DNA from: Lineus longissimus
Taxonomy: Eukaryota > Nemertea > Pilidiophora > Heteronemertea > Lineidae
DNA length: 64,000 nucleotides
Assembly (NCBI RefSeq): GCF_910592395.1
Contig: NC_088310.1
Span: forward strand, 4,657,501-4,721,500
Reading direction: 5' to 3'
How positions within the stretch are numbered: position 1 is the first letter of the stretch; every line of letters begins with the position of its first letter. The notes below the pieces were generated by a model. The model was not told the origin of the DNA, made no database searches, and saw nothing but the letters and a program-made list of their open reading frames with translations. Of this stretch, positions 27,801 to 39,800 are shown piece after piece. The translations under genes and the position numbers were made by a program.

Positions 27801-30800
27801 AATTTCAAAGAGATTTCAATTCAACCAAATTAGGTCAGTATTGGTTGGCCTGGGAGTTTGAAATAGTTATTCTTGATTTTCTAAAACTGTCCGCTATTGT
27901 CCTGGGTTCTTGAGTGTCTATTCCCAGTCCAAATTCATTCCAACACAACTTTGACAAAATCAGCTGTTTACTCCCTACAAAAGTGGTCATAAAATTAACA
28001 ATAAATCATGCAAATTTCAAGGGATTTGATGATGAAAGACGAATATATTGTTCCGCACTTGAGCGCTTTTGAGCCCACAGTCATCCCTATTCATTAAATG
28101 ATAATTTATCAGTTGTTTTTCGTATCTGTTCGTGGCTGCTGTATACTCGTGCATGTGCACATGGTGTGATCAGTAGATCTGGGTCAGGCTTACATGTTTA
28201 CCTGCCTTTAAACACAAGGGCTCTTAAAAATCAGCTGCTCGGGGTCTAGGACGGAGTGTTCTGAGAGAGAGCTCGTGTATTTGCGTATATGAAGCAACAG
28301 GATTCGCTACTCTGTTAGTTCTGGTCGCAATATTGCGTGTATAGGATAACGTTGTGTCGACATTCTCTACACCCTAGTCATGGCTGCGATGATGGGATAC
28401 GCACCCGTATTTAAGTCATTCACACGGGATTCACATAGAGAGAGTGAAAACAAATCGGAGGATGGGGATGGAGAGAAATCACCACGGTATGTTCTGTGTC
28501 TCTGTTTTACCTTGGATTTTTGCTTTGTCGAGGTACATCATTTGTTCAGGAATTCCATTATGTCTGTAACAACTCCACGTTATAGGCCTTCCTGGATCTT
28601 GTTGTGACAGTGCTGATGGTGTCCCCATATGCTTTTAATTGCTGGGGTCATGACCTAATTGCAGGTGTACAATGTAGCAATTTAAATGTGTCCCAGATTT
28701 TGGCAGTTCTGAGTCAGTCGATGTATTTTGGTGGCTGCCATGATTGCTGGTATTCAGGTCACTAGATCTGTATTTGGGAGGTTTTAGTAGAGGCACTCTC
28801 TTCTCTTGGACTTGGGTTCACTCTTCTCTCAAGGAAGAGGTGAAGTTTATTATCTATCGTAGAGTGCTTCAGGATGGTTTCTCAAGTATCTCCTATCTCC
28901 ACACCCTTCAGATCATCATCACTCAACTTACGTGTGACTGGTCAGAGAGCACACTGTTACATTGGGTGGGGCTCAGTGATCTTTTCTACTGGGTGTCCTA
29001 TCAGTCACAAAATAGACACACGCCTATATATATGAGGCAGTATTTTCATCCACAATGGTTGAATGAGTATGGTAGAACTGCATGACGCTGTATGAAACAA
29101 GCGTATTGATTCGTTCTCGCTTGAACTCATATTCGCATCGTCATCATGCATTGAGTCAAGTCCAGTTTGATGTGTATGAGAAAAATCATGCATATGTTCT
29201 ATAATATTGGGTCCCATTAGAATTCTTTTGTAAATTCATGTGTAGAAAAGTGTAGATAACCTATCTCCCCCCAAACTGTTCATTCAACAAGCAGCATACA
29301 TTGAACACAGGAAAGAAATAGAGGATATCATATCATATTTATGATATACCTGGATGCCCTCAAGTTGTTCATCAATAACTTGAAAAACAATATGTTTTCG
29401 CACTATTTTGAGTTCATCAATGAACTAGTCCGAATTTACGTCACTGGAAATAATTGATCTATGATACTGCTGAGGAAAGAATTTTAGAATGCTAAAGCAG
29501 AAAGTTTATACATGGGGCAGGATGTTATGAAATCTGGCTTAGGATGTTATAAAATTTTTGAGAGTGTGATAACGAAGAGACATCCAGAAGTGTTCGTATT
29601 ATGAAAAAAAGATTCTCACAAATGAATTGACTGACAAATTGTGCTAGTGAAAAACAAAGACCATGACCAAGCTTAACGTAGCTGATGTACTGAATGGTTA
29701 TGATAATTTTTCTCAGAAACTCAATCGATATTGTAGTCAATAACATGATCGAAATCATGAGGAAAGACATGACATGGGCAAGAATGAATTAGGCTGACAC
29801 CGGGGAGGTACATGGGTCAATATTACCAGAAGCCGTGATGCAGAGATTAGCCGATCAGATTGATGGATGACACAAATGGTCCGTAGAGCTATTCGGGTCA
29901 GCTAGCTATGTAATGATCACCTGGTGAAGTAAAGATGATGGCACACGAATTGTTTCAGTACATGTGACCCATCACTGCCAAAGGAGGCACATATTGCACA
30001 GAAGACGAGCCTAAAATCAGGTGATAATGGAAGAAATTGATGTACTCTGAATTCAAAACCAGACAGACAACAGTGAAATGAACAACCAGTCCATCTCAAC
30101 CTGCCAATCTCAAAATGACATGCACCTGGTTTTGATGTGATGGTCAGAACATGGCGTATAGTTTCATCATCTGATACTGGTAGTGGTACTTTGATCTGGC
30201 ACCCAATTGCAGTTTCAATTTCCTTTTCTTTTCTAGTAAAGCCTGATTAAAGCTTACGGTAAGCCGGTATAAAAGATGTCATTGATGTATCTCCTCTTTC
30301 TCTCATTTCAGGGGATTTAAGAGATCACATTCAATGAGAATGGAAAAATTTAAGAGGACTTTCAGTTTTCGAAAGAAAAAGGATCACGTACCAGAATGTA
30401 GTAAACCTCACCAGTGGCAGGAAGACGAAAAGAAAGTTCGAGAGGGCACATGTAGTTTCCAAGTTAGGGTAGGTAGAATGATTTGTTAATCTAAGGCATT
30501 TTGCCATTTATCATACTTTCGTGGTCGTTTTCATGAAAATGAACTTTGAAATTTAAATTTAAATCCCAAGAAATAATTCAGTTGTCTATATTGCTTGCCA
30601 ATCCTGCCATCAATGTCTTTGTTTAGGTTAAAGCTGATTAGAAGCTGAAATGAATGTTACATTCACCGATGTACCAAAAAAAAAGTTTAGCCAATCAAAT
30701 TTTCAATCCCATTGGTATGACATATCTGCGATCTGACAATTCCAGTTGACTTGTTTGGTGTTCAGGGAGAATAAATTGAACCACTAGCTCTAAGTGACTA

Positions 30801-33800
30801 TTTCCTTTATTGAAACACTTTAGTCTGGCATAAGCTTGCTCATTCACTTCATTGAAATATTGGAGTGAAATATGAAATGATTGGGATTTAAGTTTGTCGT
30901 CATGTTTGAAAGAGGTTAGTGCAAGCATACTCTGGTCCATCGTCTACCAGGATAGAACCTGGTGAGGTTATTGTCACCCATAACTGGCATATTCAGTTTG
31001 ATGAACCAGTGTGCACCACCAAGTGGTGAAATTTGTAACTACTTGATCCACTTTGCCTTCCTCTGTATGTCTCATCCAGTTCATTTTCACCAGTCTTGTC
31101 AACTTACCTGTAATCTTGTGATTGAAAGAGCTTCATCTTCTCATACGCCACAGATTCTGACTGATCTCCTGCGTTTTGTGTCTTCTACGCTTTGTGAGTG
31201 ACTTTCTGACAAGTGCAACCAGTTTCACTAATTGTTCTGTGATTACATGTCAACCACACATGGACAAGAGCTTTTGTTGCAGTGACAAAGTCTTTGGGTC
31301 CAAGATGAAAGATAGCTCGTGCCAATCATAACCACTGCTCCCCAAATCAACTCGGTGGATGAATCTTAGATGCATTTATGCAAATACCCGTAAACCAGTC
31401 CCATTAACTGCTGATATACGAGCTGGTTGGCTCCGTCTGCATGTAAAATATATCAACGCAGTTGTATTTGCTTCCCATGTTTTCACATCCAGTATTGTGC
31501 AAGACGCGTAATAGAATGCTTTATCGATTGCTGTCCTTATACATCCTAACACTATGCAATAAACATAAACAGTACATAGCTATGCTAATGACTGTCAGGA
31601 GTGTAGTTATTTTTTTATATTCTCTTAAAAAGCCCCTTCCGGTCATTGGGGTGAACGAACTGGCGCTGATATTACCATGGAAACTATGAAAGAAGTGTTT
31701 GCGTCTTTGCTTCCAGTTGGGGTGGTAGTTTTACCAACATTGATGGCATGGATTATAGTCGTTCTGTCACTAACAAACGACTGTTCATCAGCAACAATGT
31801 GTCAAAAAACATAACATGTCGCATTGTGAGTTGATGCTAAATTGAACTTTCAATTCATTGGCAATGACATTTATATCAAGTCTAGTGTCAAGTTTAGATT
31901 AATCTACACTTGGTGGTGTGAAGGAAATTGCCCTTCACATCACTCGAAAGTGAAATTGCGTCTTAATGTCAATGTTGGTTGACAGCAAATTTACTCAAAT
32001 GTTGCCCATCATAGATCTTTCTTGCAACTCTACACCTGTATTTTGGGTATGGGGATGTCAACTACTCAATCTCAGATACTGTAGAAGACAGCCTCAAGTA
32101 ACAAACTCCCTGCACAGAAAAATTGGGTGGAATCCTCAAATATCTCACAGGAATCGCTACAAGATACAAAAATAGATGTAATCAATGGACGAGTGCTGTG
32201 TTCGTCATTAGATTTAGCTCAAGTGAAGTCTGTCCATTCATAGCATGTATTGATCCGGTATTAGCTGTCTGACAATGTACACTTGATGTATGGGTGACAT
32301 TTACTCAATGTGCCAACGAGTTGATTCGAATGTTGGAAAATATTGACCAGATTTTAAAGGAGGTAATTCAGATACTTGGCCAGATTAGGTACTTGATTTT
32401 CACGTGATATCCATTGCTGCATTCATAGCAGTAGCATATGTATTGATCCCAAATCAGCTGTCTGACAATGTACGTGTGATGTATTGGTGACATCTACTAA
32501 ATATGAATACGAATTGTCAAATTGATTCAAACACTGAGGACACTAACACAATCTCATTGATTAGGTGATGTTCTGGGAGATTTACTAACCCTGTTTGATA
32601 ATTTTGAAACATTCCTGTCATTAACGTTTTTGTAGACTGCGTAAGTTGATGAAGTGAATGTGATCCCTACACCGCATCGGTTTCCTTTGGTTTTCATTGA
32701 ATTCTTTATCAGCCTGTGGAGACAATAAACCAGCTCACAGAGATGGCGTGCCACTGTCCAATTCATCTTCACTATCCAATTTATCTTCACTTATACTAGC
32801 TAACTTGTGGCTCCACGTCCCAAAAGGCACAATTTAATCATCCAAAGGATAAGGAGAATTTTATGCCTTATTCATCAACTCTTCTTGGCTCCTGTTTACT
32901 AATACAACGTTGGATCAAGTTTTTCTCAATCTTTGTGTGATGTTGACTCTGCATCTTTCAAGGGAGCAATCGTCAGAAACTAGAGAGCCGTGTTTCCATT
33001 AATGGGTTTTCCTTGCTGTTGGTCTCCTCGGAACGATTGACATGTAAGACTTGATGTGTAGGCAACTTCATACCATCAAAAAGTGGCCTTAACAATTGTG
33101 TATTTTTCTCATTGCAGTACCTAGGATGTATAGAAGTTTTCGAGTCGCGGGGTATGCAGGTCTGTGAGGAAGCAGTAAAAGCATTAAAACAGGTAAGAAG
33201 TTTCCCTTGACCACTCAAAATGATCAACCAAGTGCCCTCCAGGTAACAGGCTTTGCTGTTGGTTACTTCCGTTAGGTTTCTGATGTCTGTCCATTTGCTG
33301 AGTGGTAGAAGCATGCAATCATCTGAAAATAATGCATCTTGCACCTTGGAGCAGATCTCGTAGTGCTGGATGTCAAACTGTTCATGAGCATTTCTTAACA
33401 CGGTCTCGCACTTCACCAGCGCAAAGCACCACGGGCTTAAAATTCCCTTCCATGGCATCAAGTATGCTTGGAACTACTTTTGGTTGTACTTTCAAAAATA
33501 GCTTGAAATGAAGGAGATAAGTGAGTCCCAGGAAAGTAACAAACATTGAAAGTTTCCATGCTTCGCTGATCGGATGGCTTGGCCAGGTAGATGCTGATGT
33601 TCTGTTAACTGTATCTCATGGGAATGGAACAATGACGATCAATCAAGTTTGATTGCATGGGTTGCCTCGGAGTGAAAACATTGTGAAGTGTATAAAAATT
33701 GCGGTGTTTATAGAAAAGGTGTTGCGCAGCCTAGCCATTGGGAGTGATATGTATCCAGATATTTTTCTAGAGAAACGAAGGACAGGGCCGGTAAGAAGAT

Positions 33801-36800
33801 GGGAGTGATCCATCACTCCCCTGGTCCAACTTAACTTCATATACAAGTGAATTACATCAATCCCTACGCTTCAGTGAGATTAAACTCCACTGGAGTGAAT
33901 TGATAGCTGTGTACATCTCCTGATGAGCTCTGCAAGGCGCGCATGGTCATAGCATGCTACACTTGGCCACATGAGGCCATGATAATCATTCTGCGTTGAA
34001 GCCATTTGGCTTTGCTGGATTGGGTCATGCAACTGAGATAAACATCAGATATTCCGCACCACATTTGACGTTCCCTTGACGTTTCTATGATTCCTAATGC
34101 CGCAAGTTAATGAGGCATAATCCTTTCTGATTGGTGTTCATGGTCGGTCGGCATGGACATATTGTCCAGCTTGTCGATTCCGGTACATATTACTTGTTGG
34201 AATATGTCAGAGTGGATTTCGCTCAAAAGGGAACGTGTATTATATGGGTGCAGTATGGCTTTATGGCTTCTAAATGATATTTAGATGGGCTTGGTTACTT
34301 TTGTGATTGGTGAAAGGTGATATTTGTCGCTGGTTTTCAGTGTTAGGCTTCTTCACTGCCAACTAAAGAGGAAGTGCATGTCAAGCAATTTTGTACATTG
34401 ACTACTAGTTGGCGGCATTGATTGCTGTACCAAATTATCATTTCCATGACGCTGGAATCTATACCAGAAATTTGCTTCCCAGTTGACCGTCTCCATTGGA
34501 AAGGACTGCACTCAGTGAAAGTAGATGGGATTAATTCCGAACTGGTACAGCATTGAGGGGATCTTACTTCATAGTAACCACCACTATCTTGAGTATGAGC
34601 CTGTACCCTTGCTGTCAGTGGGGAAATCTTGCCTCCATCTTGCAGTGATGATGTTCATGCATGCAAAGCCTTGCATGTCTCGGTGTAATCACTGACATGC
34701 CTAATTGGATGAGCGACTAATTTGGCTCATAATTTGTTGAAAATGAGATCTTCAGATCCAATGGGAATCTAAATATTGAGAAGAAATTGCTGGCTTCGGT
34801 TCCACACTGAAGCCAGTAATGAGTATTAGAGCTCTCTTGCAAGTTGCATATTCAGAAGTAACATTGAATTTCTAATGAAGTTCAAATGGCGATAACCATC
34901 CCCATGGTCCTCTTGACTCAAAAGATGTAGCTCTCTCCTAAACAGTACTGCAAGTGAAACCAACATCAGCACCATTTGAGTCCTACAGATGTAGTCATTG
35001 TGGGTTCCTAATTGCCTCCCCAAGAACTAATTAAAAAGCAATCTGTTCTGAAGTGCAACTGGAAGACCAAGTTTTCAACCGTATTGAGCTCAGATGGATG
35101 GCTTCAATAATTTTTCATGCTGTATCATTAAGTTGATTTGTTTAGAGCCCACCAACCCAGACAATTTCATGCATGTACAATGTATGATACTGACTGAAAG
35201 AAGGAGAGACGAAGTGTTGTATAAGTGATGTGCCGAAAAGATTGCCCAGTGAATTTCTTTTGACAGCCTGCAGTGCTTCAAAATTCTAAATGGGTTGGTG
35301 GAATTTCCATCGCATACTATTTTAGTTGACGTGTACGTGCCAGTATACCTATGTTTTTGCTAATAATTTATTTTAAATTTAACTCTTTCAATGTTTTTCA
35401 GCAATGTAAAGGAAAATATCAGCGAGCAGTATTATACGTGTCTGGCGATGCCCTCCGTGTTGTAGATGAGATTAGTAAGGTGAGTTCATGTCAGGTGGCG
35501 CCACTGGAGAAGAGTAAATTTGACGTCTGCTGCTGCACAGTGTCTTGGAGAGTTAGTCGTCATCTGCATGGCTGCATTGTTGTTCATCCCAATAGATTTG
35601 TAGCTTCCTGCATGTCAGGTAGTGGATTAACCCTTTTGCTGTGGGAGGCTTTATATCAGACTGGCAGTTCCGATAAAAAAAGATGTAACAAAATTAGTAG
35701 AAAATGCTATTTGCAAAAGGGTTAGCCTTCTTAGCAGTATTATAGTCAGTAAACCTGTTTTGTTTGGAATGATAAGCTCCACATTTAGTAGGTAGTGAAC
35801 TTGCATAATATCTCTTAGCATTTGTTTGTACCCCAAATCATGATGCTTTATTTTGACATCTTGCATTTGAATTCTGCAGAATTTCAAGAATATTGCTCTT
35901 GAATTATACTCAATGGTGACGCTGGGTTTCAAGTGATGGGTTTCCATGCAGAAATCCCAACAAAAATACAACTTATTCGATTAATTGGTAGGAGATAGTT
36001 GATGTTTGTCAGATATTCTAGCAATTGTCACATGACAAATGGGGACAGAAAGGAAATGAGTTTCTGTGGGAATCAATCTTAAGTGCACTTGTTCAAAAGT
36101 TGGTACAAAAAATATTTGGTGAAAATTTGAAATTTAAAGAATTCTGTTACAGTCTGCCCAAAGAAGATTAAGCCCTCTAGTAAGATTATCTGCCGAAATA
36201 GGCACTCTGTGCAATTACCTTCGTCACTTTTTGAGTTTATTTCATTTTATTGCTGTAATTTCATTTTTGCAACAACTGTGAAGAAATAGTCATGCTATTT
36301 TGCAAATTAAAAAGATCTTGGTGAAGTTCTTACTAGCTTGTGGTGGTCATTCACTGCTAAACTAACGCTATGCTATCGCAGTGCTGCGCCTTCCATAATG
36401 TTTTTTCATCCATAATTGTAACATTATATGCAGAATAAATAATATTGCAGCTACTGTATCATTACACCGCTAGTGCCAATGGCTATTCTATTCAACCTAT
36501 CCCAGACTAAGTCCTGGAGGATTTTCACTGGCCTCAAGGGTAAAAAACATAATGATTACCAAGCTTAGAACTGCAACAATTTGGGTCCAAATATGGCTCT
36601 TTATGTATCCCTTGAGCATGTCAAAACAAAACGTCTAGTTGCTTTATATGGAACAACCCAGCCAAAAGCTGGGAGCACCAATTCTGATATTTTTGTCATG
36701 TTACGATAAAACCTTTTAGATGGGGACAAATGCAACATCTCGGTTCGAATGAAAAAAAAAGAACAGTGTCGAGCTCATGTAATCTTTTCGAACGGTAAAA

Positions 36801-39800
36801 AATACCATCTGCAGAATGGCATGAATATTTTTTGTTGAGCATGGCGTGATGTGTCGTTGCCTCCACAGTTGTGCCTCTCTCATTCTGTCGTTTCGTGGCG
36901 CTTCAAGTACTTGCTGTATTATATTCAGGTGAAGGATACCAAGGGCATAAACTCCAATAAGGTATGATCTTTGCTGCCGCACCTTGGAACTGTTGCTTGC
37001 CTTGCACAAAATGACACTGTACATGTGAAATATCTTGGGGTATGGGGATCAAGGGACCTTGGGTTTGAATGTACCTGGATTGACCCTCGGGGGACTGATG
37101 GTATCCTACTGACTGTCCAGAGGTAACGGTTAAGTTCAAGGTACATGACATGGAACCTATTTGGGGATTGGGTGATACGAACTAATGGATAAGCAAACAT
37201 ATCTTTGATGTCAGTTCTTGACGTTAGTTATCCATCAGTCTTTGGTGCCTTAAGAAAGAATTACTTGTACCCAACTGCTTGCTGGCTATATGACCAAGTT
37301 TCAGTTTGGATAAAAGGAAGTGCAGCTCATGGCAACACATTTGAAGATGGTGCCACTTCATCATTAGTATCCCTGCATCACCATCTGTAACTATAGTTGA
37401 CCCAGCTTTCGCATATTTCATTCAACACCAATGAGTATATAGCTATTGAAAATCATCTTCAAAATGTGAAACTCTTCGTAAACGTTCATGAAAATTGTTG
37501 TAAACATATCTTTGTACAATTGACATCTGTTTTACTTCTCAAGTGACTAAACCCTTCCCTTCATTTCCACCCTTCCCTGTTGTAGACCATCTCTCTTATT
37601 CCTCTAACCACCATCATGTTCAGAAATAACATCGCTTGCTGCCTCCGCAATCACGTAACACTAAATTCTCAAACCATATCTGTTATCCAGTTCATGTTAC
37701 TTTTGCCCCCCACTGTCCATCCTCTTACTTGGCTCACTTCTTCATGTGTGTTCATTGATTTTGTCCCAGAGTCAGAAAGAACAAGTGTGGTTTAATAGGA
37801 GTGGTAGCTTTAGTCGGCTTATTGACAGTTGATGGTATGACAATCAAGTGATATTTTTTACTGCGTCAAAGCAGGAAGTGGTGACAATACTCTTAACCCC
37901 CCCCCCCCCATAAGATAGCTGTAGCATTTGGTGAGAATGTATTCTCCAGCAATGTTGCTGTATTGGATATGGTTAACCTGTTTAGTACATCTTACCCTAG
38001 TAAGCCCAGTTTCCACTTAATAATAGGCAGTTTATGGCCAAGAGCAGACAATTCATATTGCAAAATAGCTAGCTAATTCCTATAAGAGTGCTGGGTTATC
38101 TTGTTGTAACAGAGGAAAAACATCAAGGTCCAACCTAGCCTGGGCTTGTAGGAATGATGCCACCACTACATTGTGAAGGCACTGTCTGTTGTTGAAGGTA
38201 CTCATGTTGTTGTTTGAAATAATGAAAAGAGTTCTATTATCACATTGCAATAGAGTTAAATGTCCACATCTGAAATGGCTGCTGATACATGGAGTGAACT
38301 TGGCTTTGATGTTGTCGATAATGCAGTAATTATTATGCCTTTGAAAGCAACAATTTGAGAAATATGTCGTGGTAATCACTCCATTGTCATAATCATTGCG
38401 TGGGCTTGAGGAATTATGCGGCAATGGCTCTCCCACCGGCACTTTGAAGTTGGCATTCTTAAGAAAATGTGCAATTATTAAACAGAATATATCACCAATA
38501 TAAAAGGTCCACCTTTATAAAAGTCCTCTGTGTTATATCTTATCATTGCCCACATGACATTCACGGTGTCATGTCCAAATGTTGTGATGTTTACCATTCA
38601 CAGCCGCCTCATTTGCATGATGTACACTCGGATTCCCGGAACTACATTAATTATTCGAATCAATAAAAAAATTAAACAGAATCTCTTTAGAAATATTGAT
38701 GATTCTAGATTTGAAACAAAAGAGTTGTGGATTATAATTTCTTGTCGCTCTGTTGGGAGTTTGTGTTATTGCGGGAAAAAGCTCTATTGATTTTGTGTAG
38801 TTTACATAAAGCGCTGTTTTGTACAAATCCATGTCTAAAGAATTGATTTTACAGGCAAATAAACTGCCTGTTTAAGTGTTTTTATATGGATTCCCTCGTT
38901 GTCAGTAAACGAGGAAGCTAGCTGGCAGAGAAGGTTCTTGGAGAACTTCAGAAAAGTGGTGGCTGGGTCTTGTGGGCACAAAAACGCACGGAAGCCTGTA
39001 ACTGCTGGCTGAACGCTGCTTCTTTCCCAGCACCACTTTGATCAGTATCCGAGCCCTGTTGGTTCCTTTTAGCTGGTATTCTATTTCCAATACTGATCGT
39101 GTTTCACGCATGATTACAGGAGAACAAGCCGGTGTTGTGAACCGCAGGGGATTCAATTCACGCTGGTTCCTATATGCTTTTTAGTGGTGCTTCTTTCTGG
39201 TGTTCTAATCTTAGACAACATCTGATTGGTGTATTGGAGAGCCCATTATCATTAGTAGCATGGTGCCATCAGCAAAGCGCCTCCTAAATGCTGTGCATTT
39301 TAACTGCTTTTACCCCAGATCCTAGATTTGCACGCAAATAATTTCCGCTTGTTTGTCTCTTTGGGACACATTTTCATAAATATAGTCTCTTCTTGTATCC
39401 TTCCTTTCCATGCAGTTCTGTTCATTGTTATGTTTATACACCCTTAATATGAAGATCCGTACTGTCCCTTTCCAGTATGAGGTGGGGGTGAACTTGTATA
39501 GATTGTATATGATGGTTTGTTTAGACTCTTGAAGCATGTATCCTTCTTGTAAGCTAAGCTGAGGATGACTGTTTGATTCCCATTAGAACAGTAGGCACTA
39601 CATCTCTCCCAGAACATCCTTCTATAATACCATCCAGCCGTTGCTTGCAATTTGCTTACTCTTTCAGGGATTAATTGTTGATCAGACCATAGAAAAGGTG
39701 TCGTTTTGTGCCCCGGACAGGAGCCACGAAAAAGGATTTGCGTATATTTGCCGTGATGGCACGACGCGACGTTGGATGTGCCACGGTTTCCTGGCGATAC

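Larger units (their letters stand above)
12847..30311 (+). other. numb: Numb 5' intron region with alternative exons inside
   Basis: Seventeen kilobases holding the cassette exon (19853), first exons B (25305) and C (28380) and one interspersed repeat (24819). A 144-codon open frame at 20377-20811 has a coding-like middle ([20 protein letters not shown]) but no good splice sites. Other frames look random. Long first introns of this kind often carry enhancers; none is visible by eye. Confidence 0.7.

Noticed and set aside
32973-33461. 162-codon minus-strand open frame
   Set aside because: It runs antisense over a confirmed Numb exon (33118-33192); part of its peptide is the mirror of that exon. 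It has no family resemblance and no neighbouring exons.
38080-38442. 120-codon minus-strand open frame in a Numb intron
   Set aside because: No recognised domain or motif, low complexity in parts, and other frames nearby are equally open. Treated as chance.
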